From Sphingorhabdus lacus (GTDB lineage: Bacteria > Pseudomonadota > Alphaproteobacteria > Sphingomonadales > Sphingomonadaceae), in the NCBI RefSeq assembly GCF_009768975.1, contig NZ_CP035733.1, positions 2,710,001 to 2,774,000 of the forward strand: DNA of 64,000 nucleotides. The letters are read 5' to 3'. The notes under the pieces are model-generated. The model saw only the letters and a list, made by a program, of their open reading frames with translations, searched no databases and was not told where the DNA came from. A program made the position numbers and the translations under genes. Shown here one piece after another: positions 47,051 to 55,660 of this stretch; position 1 is the first letter of the stretch, and each line of letters opens with the position of its first letter.

Positions 47051-47419
47051 TCAGGTCATGATAAAGGCGTTCAGCTTATTCCCGTCGGGGTCGCGGAAAT
47101 AGCCGGCATAAAAGGAATCGCCACGCGGTCCTGGAGGGCCTTCGCAGGTTCCACCATTGGCAAGCGCAAGTGCGTGTAGCCGGTCCACCTGTTCCTTGTC
47201 CCTGGCCTCAAGCGCAATCATCACGCCATTACCGACCGTTGCCGGGTTCCCGTCAAAGGGCTTGGTCAGGCCAATGCCCGCCGCACCGCCGGGCTTGCCC
47301 CAGGCGATGAAGCCGTCAAAGTCCATCATCCGGGGTGTTTCCAGTTCCCCCGCCAGAGCGTCATAGAAAACAGCCGCACGCGCGAGGTCATTTGTACCTA
47401 AGGTAACATATCCAATCAT
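47051..47419 (-). CDS. VOC (glyoxalase/bleomycin resistance) family protein
   Basis: 122 residues from the Met of M-I-G-Y-V-T-L-G-T-N-D; the frame opens 10 codons earlier. It has two beta-alpha-beta-beta-beta units, with metal-site-type segments G-Y-V-T-L-G-T at the start and G-Y-F-R-D-P-D-G-N-K-L-N-A at the end, the latter being the common C-terminal Glu/Asn region. Members include lactoylglutathione lyases, but this short form is of unknown substrate. Partner of the cupin gene; upstream is yghU. Confidence 0.85.
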   Translation of the reverse strand: MIGYVTLGTNDLARAAVFYDALAGELETPRMMDFDGFIAWGKPGGAAGIGLTKPFDGNPATVGNGVMIALEARDKEQVDRLHALALANGGTCEGPPGPRGDSFYAGYFRDPDGNKLNAFIMT

Positions 47420-47474
47420 CGAATCTCTCCCAAAAGAAGAAGAGAACATTAAGAGAACATTCCAACAGAGTCAA

Positions 47475-48353
47475 TCAGCCCGGTTTTGAGACCTTGTCCT
47501 GTGTTTTCGTGTCGAAATCGCTGGCATCATGGCGCTCGTGCAACTGGCTGGCGGGGTCACCCATGACGCGGTTCACCATCCGTCCGCGTTTCACCGCAGG
47601 CCGTTCGGCAATCTGGTCGGTCCAGCGCACCACATTGGTATATTCGTGCACCGACAGAAATTCGCCAGCCTCATAAATGAGGCCTTTGACGAGCGCGCCA
47701 TACCAGGGCCAGATCGCCATGTCGGCGATGCTGTATTCGTCGCCGGCCATATATTCGCGATCCGCAAGGTTCCGGTCGAGCACATCAAGCTGCCGCTTCA
47801 CCTCCATCGCAAAACGGTCAATGGCATATTCAAACTTGAAGGGTGCATAGGCGTAGAAATGGCCGAACCCACCGCCCAGATAGGGCGCGCTGCCCATTTG
47901 CCACATCAGCCAGTTCATGGTTTCCGTGCGCTTGTGATGTTGGGTTGGCAAAAAGGCCCCGAACTTCTCGGCCAGATAGATCAATATGGATCCCGATTCG
48001 AAAACACGGGTGGGCTCGGGTGTCGAATGGTCGAACAAAGCGGGGATTTTCGAATTGGGATTGGCCTCGACGAATCCGCTCGAAAACTGATTGCCGTCGC
48101 GAATGTTTACCAGCCACGCATCATATTCGGCGCCTTCATGGCCTAGGGCCAGCAGCTCTTCGAGCATCACGGTCACCTTCACCCCGTTCGGTGTCGCCAG
48201 CGAATAGAGTTGCAGCGGATGCTTGCCGACAGGCCGATCCTTATCGTGCGTCGCACCGGCTATGGGCCTGTTGATATTGGCGAACTGCCCGCCATTTTCC
48301 TTGTTCCACTCCCAGATTTTGGGCGGGGTATAATCGGAAAATGTCTGCGTCAT
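47475..48353 (-). CDS. yghU: Glutathione S-transferase, YghU type
   Basis: 292 residues. The YghU/Nu-class extension (about 1-45, with N-I-N-R-P-I-A-G-A-T) precedes a thioredoxin-like domain with L-Y-S-L-A-T-P-N-G-V-K-V and P-N-S-K-I-P-A-L near 105, then the helical domain (about 135-270). The Escherichia coli homologue binds two glutathiones and has disulfide-bond reductase activity. It is first of a minus-strand run with VOC and cupin, possibly a small detoxification unit, and divergent from the crotonase gene. Confidence 0.92.
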   Translation of the reverse strand: MTQTFSDYTPPKIWEWNKENGGQFANINRPIAGATHDKDRPVGKHPLQLYSLATPNGVKVTVMLEELLALGHEGAEYDAWLVNIRDGNQFSSGFVEANPNSKIPALFDHSTPEPTRVFESGSILIYLAEKFGAFLPTQHHKRTETMNWLMWQMGSAPYLGGGFGHFYAYAPFKFEYAIDRFAMEVKRQLDVLDRNLADREYMAGDEYSIADMAIWPWYGALVKGLIYEAGEFLSVHEYTNVVRWTDQIAERPAVKRGRMVNRVMGDPASQLHERHDASDFDTKTQDKVSKPG

Positions 48354-48451
48354 ACTGAACTCCTGAATGATGTTGGGCTGATATTAGCGGGTGCCGTCCC
48401 GAACGCCACACCAAAAGAATCGCACGCGCACGGTGCGACTATCAATAGCGC

Positions 48452-48480
48452 TTGACGTTTACGTAAACTGCGAGTTTAAT
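48452..48480 (+). promoter_or_regulatory. Promoter with internal palindrome before the crotonase gene
   Basis: -35 TTGACG (48452-48457), 17-base spacer, -10 TTTAAT (48475-48480). The perfect 12-base palindrome GTTTACGTAAAC (48457-48468) lies in the spacer, as expected for an operator of a regulator that binds between the boxes. A MerR-family LiuR-like site is one reading (TTGACG-N4-CGTAAA); the regulator is not in the window. Confidence 0.7.
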
Positions 48481-48510
48481 CGGGTGGTTAAAGCCTGAGG
48501 GAGAAAAGCC

Positions 48511-49191
48511 ATGTCCGCCACTGTCGAAATCGCCAATGATATTGCCCTGATCCGGATGGATGATGGCAAGGCGAACGCGATCAATTTCGACATGATCGCG
48601 GCGGTCAATAGTGCGCTCGACAAGGCAGAGGCGGAGGCAAAGGCAATCGTTCTCGCGGGACGCGAAGGCCGTTTTTCCGGCGGGTTCGACCTCAATGCCT
48701 TTGCGACGCTCGGCGCCGATGGAGTGTATAAATTACTGGACGCAGGCGCCGAACTTTTGCTTCGCCTTTATGGCGGACCTTTGCCAGTCGTGGCGGCCTG
48801 CACCGGCCATGCGATCGCGATGGGGACATTTTTGCTCCATGCCTGCGACACCCGCGTCGGTGCATCGGGCGCGTTCAAGATCGGCGCGAATGAAGCGGTA
48901 ACCGGGATGCAGCTTCCCATTTTTGCGATGGAACTCGCGCGCGACCGGCTGAATCCCACCCATATGACCCGCGCGATGATTCAGGGTTTCATCTATGATC
49001 CTGCCGGCGCGTTGGAAGCCGGCTATCTCGACATGCTCGTTGATCTGGAAAAGGTGGAGGCGACCGCTCTGGCCGTGGCCGGACAATTGGCGCAGCTCCC
49101 CGCACCATCCTATGCCTGGAACAAGAAATCGATCCGCAAGACGACGCTCGACCGGATCCGGTCCAGCATCGGGGCGCATCACAAGCTTTGA
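48511..49191 (+). CDS. Enoyl-CoA hydratase/isomerase (crotonase) family protein
   Basis: 226 residues, slightly short for the family. The core has D-D-G-K-A-N-A-I-N near residue 20, the oxyanion-hole segment G-R-F-S-G-G-F-D-L near 55 and the C-G-H-A-I-A-M-G-T-F region near 97. The usual catalytic Glu pair of true hydratases is not evident, so an isomerase, hydrolase or other CoA reaction is possible. It is transcribed alone from a well-formed promoter; convergent with aminopeptidase P across the repeat cluster. Confidence 0.88.
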   Translation: MSATVEIANDIALIRMDDGKANAINFDMIAAVNSALDKAEAEAKAIVLAGREGRFSGGFDLNAFATLGADGVYKLLDAGAELLLRLYGGPLPVVAACTGHAIAMGTFLLHACDTRVGASGAFKIGANEAVTGMQLPIFAMELARDRLNPTHMTRAMIQGFIYDPAGALEAGYLDMLVDLEKVEATALAVAGQLAQLPAPSYAWNKKSIRKTTLDRIRSSIGAHHKL

Positions 49192-49319
49192 AATCCAACT
49201 AGTTCCGGGCGGACAGGGCACAACCCCTCACCAACTTCGCCACATTCGCTGCGCTCATAAGGCTGTATCCTTTCCCAAGGGGAGAGGGGGCGTTCATCCG
49301 ACATCTGATCACAACATCT

Positions 49320-49393
49320 GTCACCCTGAACTTGTTTCAGGGTCTTAGTAATGCGACTTGGAAACTAAGACCCTGAAACAAGTTCAGGGTGAC
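49320..49393. repeat. Perfect 29-bp inverted repeat (REP-like hairpin)
   Basis: Arms 49320-49348 and 49365-49393 are exact reverse complements, beginning GTCACCCTGAACTTG, with a 16-base loop. As RNA or cruciform it would be very stable and may also stop transcription from both sides. Confidence 0.9.
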
Positions 49394-49442
49394 GGGTGCG
49401 AGAATATGGCTCAAATACACTCTATCTGGAGTCAGGCAATTC

Positions 49443-49530
49443 CAGCCTCTGCGAACTTTGCGCTCTCTGCGTGAACCAAGAACGGACGCGTACAAGGTTC
49501 ACGCAGAGTGCGCGGAGAACGCGGAGGCGG
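49443..49530. repeat. Imperfect 35-bp inverted repeat
   Basis: Arms 49443-49477 and 49496-49530 match at about 27 of 35 positions; the best part is GTGAACC with GGTTCAC and the adjoining CTCTGC/GCAGAG. The repeating GCAGAG/GCGGAG texture is like intergenic repeats common in other gammaproteobacterial and sphingomonad genomes. Confidence 0.7.
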
Positions 49531-49667
49531 CAGCAATCAGCCTAAACCCCCTCTCCCCTTGGGAGAGGCAGCGAGACTTGCGATCTGTGATCGCTAGTCG
49601 CAGCGGTGAGGGGTTGTGCGCTAACGATAACGCGCTCCCTATCACCACCTTCCTGGAGGAGCGGGTA

Positions 49668-51476
49668 TTATCCCTTAGCCAAGGGTGCGCAGGCTTTGGT
49701 TGCCCATGCGAGCGCATCGCCGTCCAACTGCGGTGCGACGATTTCCAGAACTTTGGCATGGTAATCATCCCACCACCGCAATTCGTCGCGGGTGAGAAGG
49801 CTGGTGTCGACCAAGGCTTTGTCAATCGGCGCGAAGGTGAGGGTTTCGAATCCGAAATAGCGCCCCTCTGCGCAAGCGATTTCCCGCTCTTCCACCAAAA
49901 TGAGATTCTCGATCCGGATGCCAAATTCACCTTGCTTGTAATAGCCGGGCTCATTCGACAAAATCATGCCCGCTTGCAACGGCTCATCCGTTCCGGCCTG
50001 TCCGCCGGAGAATTTGCCGATGCGTTGCGGGCCTTCGTGCACGGCAAGGAAGCTGCCCACGCCATGGCCGGTGCCATGGGCGTAATCGACGCCTGCCTGC
50101 CACAGCGCCGCGCGCGCCAATGTGTCGAGTTGCGCCCCGCGCGTGCCTTCCGGAAAGACGGCAAGCGCAAGCGCGATATGGCCCTTGAGAACGCGGGTGT
50201 AGCGGTCCTTCATTTCTGCTGTCGGCTCGCCCGGCCCGACCCAGATGGTGCGGGTGACGTCGGTGGTCCCGTCCAGATATTGACCGCCGCTGTCGACCAG
50301 ATAGATGCTGTTGGGGTCAATACGCCGGTTCGATTTCTCTTCGACCTTATAATGCGGGCTGGCTCCATTTGGTCCGGCGGCCGAGATGGTATCGAAGCTC
50401 AGATCCTTTAGCATGCCGGTCGCCTCGCGGAAGGCGCGGAGCTGGGCCGCAGCCGACAATTCCGTCAGTTCGCCCTTATGCGCCTCTTGGGCGAGCCAGT
50501 GCAGATAGCGGCTCAAGGCCGCGCCATCGCGTGCTTGCGCTGCGCGATGGCCATCCTGCTCGACAGGGTTTTTGATGGCCTTGGGCAAGATGGTGGGATC
50601 GCGCGCCTCCACGATCGTGGCGCCGCCATCTTTCAGTGCGCCGAAAATAGCGGCGACGGCGCGATCGGGATCGACGGCTATACGCTTGCCATTCATGGCC
50701 TTGAGCGCGGGAACAAATTCCTCCGGTGTCCGCAACCGGACCGCGTTGCCAAGATGGGCTTGCACCGCCTCGTCCACTTTTTCCGGTGCGACAAACAGGT
50801 CCGCTGTGCCGTCGGCATGCGCGAGCACAAAGCTCAGCGCAACAGGTGTGTTCGACACGTCTGACCCGCGCACATTCAGCAGCCATGCGACCGAATCCAG
50901 TGCCGAGATCACCGTGCTGTCCACGCCATTTTCGGCCAGCCACTCCGCCACCGCCGCGCGTTTTTCCGCGCTGTTCTGGCCGGCATAGCGGTCCTCATGT
51001 ACCATCAGCTTGGCGTCGCTTTTCTCCGGTTGGTCGGCCCATACCGCATCAATCGGATTGCTTTTGACAGCGACCAGTTCGGCGCCCTTGGCTTTGAGTG
51101 CACGGCTGGCGCTCTCGACCCAGCCTTTGGTATGAACCCATGGGTCATAGCCGATACGGGCGCCCGCCGGTGCATGTTCCTTCAGCCAGTCCGAAATGCT
51201 GGTTTGCGGCACCCCGACATATTGCCAATTCTGTCCGTCGACCTGTTCGCGCACCTGCAGCGTATACCGACCGTCGGTGAAGATGGCTGCTTCCTCGCTC
51301 AGCACAACGGCCGATCCTGCCGACCCGCCAAAGCCCGTCAACCATCCCAGACGCTGCGCATAGTCGCCGACATATTCGGACATATGTTCATCGCAGATCG
51401 GCACGACAAAGCCGTCGAGCTGGTCTTTCTTCAATTGCGCGCGCAAGGCGCCTAGGCGGGCTTCATAGGTGGACAT
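49668..51476 (-). CDS. Aminopeptidase P family (M24B) Xaa-Pro peptidase
   Basis: 602 residues, the long three-domain form. Two creatinase-like N-terminal domains (about 1-160 and 165-320) precede the metal-binding pita-bread domain (about 325-540). Dinuclear metal ligands appear as V-D-S-G-G-Q-Y near 405, T-T-D-V-T-R-T, H-G-T-G-H-G-V-G near 468 and the late E-P-G-Y-Y and R-I-E-N motifs. It is cytoplasmic with no signal peptide and removes an N-terminal residue before proline. It is divergent from an S9 peptidase gene that also handles prolyl or basic peptides. Confidence 0.94.
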   Translation of the reverse strand: MSTYEARLGALRAQLKKDQLDGFVVPICDEHMSEYVGDYAQRLGWLTGFGGSAGSAVVLSEEAAIFTDGRYTLQVREQVDGQNWQYVGVPQTSISDWLKEHAPAGARIGYDPWVHTKGWVESASRALKAKGAELVAVKSNPIDAVWADQPEKSDAKLMVHEDRYAGQNSAEKRAAVAEWLAENGVDSTVISALDSVAWLLNVRGSDVSNTPVALSFVLAHADGTADLFVAPEKVDEAVQAHLGNAVRLRTPEEFVPALKAMNGKRIAVDPDRAVAAIFGALKDGGATIVEARDPTILPKAIKNPVEQDGHRAAQARDGAALSRYLHWLAQEAHKGELTELSAAAQLRAFREATGMLKDLSFDTISAAGPNGASPHYKVEEKSNRRIDPNSIYLVDSGGQYLDGTTDVTRTIWVGPGEPTAEMKDRYTRVLKGHIALALAVFPEGTRGAQLDTLARAALWQAGVDYAHGTGHGVGSFLAVHEGPQRIGKFSGGQAGTDEPLQAGMILSNEPGYYKQGEFGIRIENLILVEEREIACAEGRYFGFETLTFAPIDKALVDTSLLTRDELRWWDDYHAKVLEIVAPQLDGDALAWATKACAPLAKG

Positions 51477-51530
51477 ATCGGACTTCCGTTCATATGGTTA
51501 CACCACCCCTATAAGCGAGGAAGTCTTCTC

Positions 51531-53687
51531 ATGAAAGCGTTGCTCCCCCTGTTTGTCATGATTGGCGCACTCTCTTCGCCTGTATTTGCCCAGAAAGAAA
51601 ATATGACCGAAAAATCCGCCGCCGAAATCAAGCCGCCTGTCGCGGCCACGCGTCCGCACAGCGCAACCTATCATGGCGTGACGCTGACCGACGACTATTA
51701 CTGGCTCAAGGATCAAAGCTATCCCACCATCGATGACGCGGAAATATTGGAGCATCTGAAGGCCGAGAACGCCTATTTCGACGCGCAGATGGCCCCACAG
51801 GCCGCGCTCACTGAAACCATTTTTCAGGAGATGAAGGGCCGCGTCAAAGAAGATGACAGTTCAGTCCCGCAAAAGGATGGCGACTATATCTACTGGTCCA
51901 AATTTGAAGAAGGCGCGCAATATCGCAAGCATTACCGCAAGCCCGTTGCAGGTGGACCGGACCAGTTGATTCTGGACGAAAACGAGCTCGCCAAGGGCAA
52001 GGATTATTTCCGCCTTGGCGCCGCCGAAGTGAGCCCCGACGGTACAATTCTTGCCTATGCCTATGACGACAACGGTTCCGAACGGTTCGACCTGCACTTC
52101 CGGAATCTGGCGACAGGCGAAAATCTGAAGGATGTGATTCCCGGCACCTTGTCGGGTATCGTCTGGTCATCCGACAGCAAGGGTGTGGTCTATGGCCTCG
52201 CCAATGAAAACTGGCGCACGGACAATGCCTGGTATCACCGCTTGGGCGAAGAACTGACGGCGGCCAAGCTGCTGTACAAGGAACAGGATATCGGCTTTGG
52301 CGTTGGCGTCGGACTGACCGCGCAAGAAGACTGGATCGTCATTGCAACGGGCGACAATGTGACCAGCGAAGTCCGTCTGGTTCCCGCCAACAACCCCACG
52401 GCAACGCCCATCATGATTTCCCCGCGCAAGGTCGGCCGCCAGTATAGCGTCGATGTGCGTGACGGCATGCTCTACATCCTGACCAACGACGACCATGTGA
52501 ATTTCCGCATAGCGACCGCGAGCCTGAAAAAGCCCGGAGAGTGGGAGACACTGATTGGCGGGTCGGACAGGCATTATTTGACGGGACTTGCGCTGTTCAA
52601 GAATTTCTACGTCACAGAAGGGCGGATCGATGGCCTCGATCAGGTCGAAATTCGCGATTATGCGGATGCGAAAAAGATCCAGCCCATCACCTTCCCCGAG
52701 GCAAGCTATGAAGCCGGGCTTGGCGACAATCCCGAATATGATGTGACGAAATTGCGCCTCGGCTATGAATCGATGGTCACGCCCGATACGGTATTTGACT
52801 ATCATATCGCTGAAAAACGGCTCGAAACGCTGAAGGTTCAGGAAATTCCGAGTGGCTATGATCCGGCCCAATATGTGACCGAGCGCGTCATGATCACCGC
52901 ACGCGACGGAACGAAGGTTCCGGTGTCGGTGCTCTACAAAAAGGGCTTCAAGAAAGATGGCAGCCAGCCGCTGCATCTCTATGCCTATGGCGCTTATGGC
53001 TATGCTGTGCCGCCGGGTTTCTCGGCCAACCGGCTCAGCATGGTGGACCGCGGCTTTGCCTATGCCATCGCGCATATTCGCGGCGGCGATGATTTGGGCT
53101 ACCAATGGTATCTCGACGGAAAGCTGACCAAGCGGACCAACACCTTCAACGATTTTGTCGACGCGGCAAAGGGCCTGATCCAGTTGGGCTTCACCGGCAA
53201 GGGCAAGGTAACCGCCAGCGGTGGCTCGGCGGGCGGCGAACTGATGGGTGCGGTGGTCAATCAGGCGCCTGAATTATTTGGCGCGGTGGTCAGCCATGTT
53301 GCCTTTGTCGACGTGCTCAACACGATGCTCGACAAGGACCTGCCGCTGACGCCGGGCGAGTGGCCCGAATGGGGCAATCCGATCACCGACAAGGCTGCGT
53401 TCGACTATATCCGCAGCTATTCGCCTTACGACAATGTCGAAGCAAAGGCCTATCCGCCCATGTTGTGGACGGCGGGCCTCAATGACCCGCGCGTGACCTA
53501 TTGGGAACCTGCGAAAATGGTCGCCAAGCTGCGCGCGATGAAGACCGACGACCATGTGCTTTTGCTCAAGACCAATATGGGCGCAGGGCATGGCGGCAAG
53601 TCGGGGCGCTTTGAACGCTTACGTGAAAATGCGGAGGAAGCGGCCTTCCTTCTGTGGCAGATGGGGATGGCCAAAAGCGGATCATGA
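51531..53687 (+). CDS. S9 family prolyl oligopeptidase / oligopeptidase B
   Basis: 718 residues with a signal peptide (cleaved near residue 22, V-F-A then Q-K), so periplasmic or secreted. A seven-bladed propeller domain (about 95-430) gates the alpha/beta-hydrolase domain (about 440-718) with nucleophile Ser near 565 in G-G-S-A-G-G, Asp near 650 in L-N-D-P-R-V and His near 686 in G-A-G-H-G-G. The early D-D-Y-Y-W-L-K-D motif and the G-G-S-A-G-G rather than G-G-S-N-G-G favour oligopeptidase B (cleaves after Lys/Arg). Its stop overlaps the next start by 4 bases. Confidence 0.92.
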   Translation: MKALLPLFVMIGALSSPVFAQKENMTEKSAAEIKPPVAATRPHSATYHGVTLTDDYYWLKDQSYPTIDDAEILEHLKAENAYFDAQMAPQAALTETIFQEMKGRVKEDDSSVPQKDGDYIYWSKFEEGAQYRKHYRKPVAGGPDQLILDENELAKGKDYFRLGAAEVSPDGTILAYAYDDNGSERFDLHFRNLATGENLKDVIPGTLSGIVWSSDSKGVVYGLANENWRTDNAWYHRLGEELTAAKLLYKEQDIGFGVGVGLTAQEDWIVIATGDNVTSEVRLVPANNPTATPIMISPRKVGRQYSVDVRDGMLYILTNDDHVNFRIATASLKKPGEWETLIGGSDRHYLTGLALFKNFYVTEGRIDGLDQVEIRDYADAKKIQPITFPEASYEAGLGDNPEYDVTKLRLGYESMVTPDTVFDYHIAEKRLETLKVQEIPSGYDPAQYVTERVMITARDGTKVPVSVLYKKGFKKDGSQPLHLYAYGAYGYAVPPGFSANRLSMVDRGFAYAIAHIRGGDDLGYQWYLDGKLTKRTNTFNDFVDAAKGLIQLGFTGKGKVTASGGSAGGELMGAVVNQAPELFGAVVSHVAFVDVLNTMLDKDLPLTPGEWPEWGNPITDKAAFDYIRSYSPYDNVEAKAYPPMLWTAGLNDPRVTYWEPAKMVAKLRAMKTDDHVLLLKTNMGAGHGGKSGRFERLRENAEEAAFLLWQMGMAKSGS

Positions 53688-54094
53688 CGCCCTTCGCGCA
53701 AAGCTTTACCGCTATCCCCGCCGACATTGACGAGCTTGGCCATGTCAACAATGCGGTGTGGGTGCGGTGGATTCAGGATATGGCGACCTCGCACTGGCAG
53801 GCGGTTGCCGCGCCCGAGCATATCGCGGCCTATATCTGGGTCGTGACCCGGCACGAGATCGACTATCGCGGTAACATTGCTGCAGGCGAAAGCGTCACGG
53901 GCCGGACATGGATCGAGAGCAGCCCAAAGGGTGCGCAATTTGACCGGCGGGTCGATTTTGTCGATGCGGCCGGGAAAGTTATCGTGCGGGCCAATACCAC
54001 CTGGGCGATGATTGACCGCGAAAGCGGAAGGCTGGCCCGTGTACGACCGGAAATCGCCGCACCCTTTATCGGCGATCAGGCGTCCAGCTCATAA
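53684..54094 (+). CDS. Hotdog-fold acyl-CoA thioesterase (FadM/YbgC-like)
   Basis: 136 residues. The ATG sits in the peptidase stop (ATGA). The 4HBT segment D-E-L-G-H-V-N-N-A-V-W near residues 16-26 gives the catalytic Asp and is followed by a central helix; strands continue with H-E-I-D-Y-R-G-N-I. No signal peptide, so cytoplasmic. It likely hydrolyses acyl-CoA, substrate unknown. The 3' end overlaps the convergent Anbu gene by 19 bases. Confidence 0.88.
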   Translation: MTPFAQSFTAIPADIDELGHVNNAVWVRWIQDMATSHWQAVAAPEHIAAYIWVVTRHEIDYRGNIAAGESVTGRTWIESSPKGAQFDRRVDFVDAAGKVIVRANTTWAMIDRESGRLARVRPEIAAPFIGDQASSS

Positions 54095-54822
54095 TCCGGT
54101 AGCGAATGGAACGCGTTGCGTAGCGCCTCGCTCCAGCTGTCGGAGATTTTCTCGAAATAAGGGTCATCGGCGGTGATGCGGCGTTCGTGGAACGGTGCAA
54201 AGTCGTCGTTGCGGTAGAGCATCAGGTCCAGCGGCAGACCCACCGACAGGTTTGCCTTCAACGTGGAATCGAACGACACCATCAGCAGCTTGGTGATGTC
54301 GGCAAAGGACATGTGCGATTCAAATCCGCGCACCAATATGGGTCGGCCATATTTGGTTTCGCCGATCTGGAAAAAGGGCGTTTCGGGGCTCGCCTCGATG
54401 AAGTTGCCCTCGGGGTAGATGAGGTAGAGGCGCGGCTCCATGCCCGCGATCTGGCCGCCGACGATGACACTGGCGTTGAAATTGGGGGCAGGGCTGGCCG
54501 CGACGGGTCCGGTGAGGGCCCGCGCGGCGATCGTGTCGCGCAGGGTGGTGCCAATGATATTGGCCACCTGGAACATGGTCGGCGCTTCCAATATCGACGG
54601 CTTGCGCTCGCTCGGGGCCTTGGTGCGTTCTTCCAGCTGGCTGATCAGCGCCTGTGTGGTGGCGAGGTTGCCCGCGGTCATCATGGTGATGAAACGTTCA
54701 CCGGGGACGGACCAGCTGAACATCTTGCGGAAGGTCGATATGTTGTCGACACCCGAATTGGTGCGCGTGTCGGACATGAACGCCATGCCCTTATCCAGCA
54801 ACATTCCCACGCAATATGTCAT
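54076..54822 (-). CDS. Anbu proteasome-like peptidase
   Basis: 248 residues from the ATG at 54822; a longer open frame to 55050 lies inside the transglutaminase gene. After Met removal the chain begins T-Y-C-V-G-M, with the N-terminal Thr as nucleophile of the Ntn-hydrolase fold. Next come the S-D-T-R-T-N-S-G-V-D segment, a Lys in F-R-K-M and the G-G-Q-I core. Anbu is an ancestral relative of HslV and the proteasome beta chain that forms helical or lock-washer assemblies. Last gene of a four-gene operon with transglutaminase, alpha-E and ATP-grasp proteins. Substrate unknown. Confidence 0.93.
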   Translation of the reverse strand: MTYCVGMLLDKGMAFMSDTRTNSGVDNISTFRKMFSWSVPGERFITMMTAGNLATTQALISQLEERTKAPSERKPSILEAPTMFQVANIIGTTLRDTIAARALTGPVAASPAPNFNASVIVGGQIAGMEPRLYLIYPEGNFIEASPETPFFQIGETKYGRPILVRGFESHMSFADITKLLMVSFDSTLKANLSVGLPLDLMLYRNDDFAPFHERRITADDPYFEKISDSWSEALRNAFHSLPDYELDA

Positions 54823-54859
54823 TATCCGAAAAGTCCCCCGACCCTTGATATTGATTCGC

Positions 54860-55660
54860 TTACTGTTCCACCCGCAAGCTGACAACCATGCTTTTATCCC
54901 GCGCGCCAAAGGACATGCCCGATATGGGCGCGGCGTCGCGATAGTCGAAGCCGGTGGCGACGCGGACATAGCGGCCATCGGGGCTGATGCCGTTCGAGAT
55001 ATCGAACCCGACCCAGCCAATCGCATCGACATGCGCCTCGGCCCAGGCATGGCTTGCGGACTGTTCCACCTGCCCGTCCATCATCAGATATCCCGACACA
55101 TAGCGTGCAGGAATGCCCATGGACCGGCAGGCGGCGATGAAGATATGGGCGTGGTCCTGACACACCCCTGCCCCTGCGGCGATGGCATTTTCCGCGCTGC
55201 TGTCCACACCCGTCGCCCCGCCCTGATAGGTGACCGAGCCCAGGATATGCGCGGATAACTGATGCAGCAAAGCGAGCTTGTCCGACTGTTCGCGGTCGAC
55301 ACCGGCCACCAGCTTTTGCACTCCCCGCCCCGCCGTGGTCAGCTTTGTAGGCCGGCAATAGGCCCAGAGCGGCACATGGCTGCGGTGGCGGCCCAATATG
55401 CCGTGGTTGTCGGTGGTTTCGACCTGGCCATGGCAGCTGATGGTGATGGACGTTCGGCCTTCTTCCACCGAGATCAGCGTCACATGATTGTTGTGCGGGT
55501 CATCATGCTCGGCCTCGACCTTGCCGCCGTCGACGGTCAGGGTCCAGCCGATGATCTGCTGCCCCGCCCCGTCTTTGGGACGCAGCTTCAGCCGTTGCAG
55601 CGCGTAATGGACCGGCTGGTCAAACTGATATTCGGTGAGGTGGTGGATGGACAAAAGCAT
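54860..55660 (-). CDS. Transglutaminase-like family protein (Anbu operon)
   Basis: 266 residues. N-terminal beta domain (about 1-110, Y-Q-F-D-Q-P-V-H-Y near 10) and a transglutaminase-core cysteine-protease fold with Cys near 165 in G-A-G-V-C-Q-D-H-A-H, His near 205 in A-S-H-A-W-A-E-A and Asp near 220 in G-W-V-G-F-D-I-S-N. These form the catalytic triad. It overlaps the alpha-E gene by one base and is followed by Anbu after 37 bases. It probably cleaves or cross-links peptides, which fits a peptide-modifying partner of the ATP-grasp. Confidence 0.92.
   Translation of the reverse strand: MLLSIHHLTEYQFDQPVHYALQRLKLRPKDGAGQQIIGWTLTVDGGKVEAEHDDPHNNHVTLISVEEGRTSITISCHGQVETTDNHGILGRHRSHVPLWAYCRPTKLTTAGRGVQKLVAGVDREQSDKLALLHQLSAHILGSVTYQGGATGVDSSAENAIAAGAGVCQDHAHIFIAACRSMGIPARYVSGYLMMDGQVEQSASHAWAEAHVDAIGWVGFDISNGISPDGRYVRVATGFDYRDAAPISGMSFGARDKSMVVSLRVEQ

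Larger units (their letters stand above)
49218..49619. repeat. Nested inverted-repeat cluster between convergent genes
   Basis: The 476-base gap 49192-49667 holds no gene but three inverted repeats. The outer pair has matching ends: 15 bases (49218-49232 with 49605-49619) and 17 bases (49274-49290 with 49547-49563), around unrelated middles. Inside are a 29-bp perfect palindrome and a 35-bp imperfect one, listed separately. Such palindromes are probably dispersed intergenic repeats inserted one into another. Copies elsewhere in the genome would confirm this. Confidence 0.8.

Noticed and set aside
49218-49619. CRISPR array
   Set aside because: The repeats are inverted pairs of different sequence, not evenly spaced direct repeats, and no cas gene is in the window.
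49389-50411. 340-codon open frame on the plus strand
   Set aside because: It runs through the repeat cluster and then antisense to aminopeptidase P, which has full catalytic motifs; no domain is visible in the plus-strand product.
52167-53105. 312-codon open frame on the minus strand
   Set aside because: Antisense to the S9 peptidase, whose propeller and catalytic domain are intact in the plus frame.
54823-55050. N-terminal extension of the Anbu frame
   Set aside because: It overlaps the transglutaminase coding sequence and would bury the N-terminal threonine nucleophile that must follow the initiator Met.
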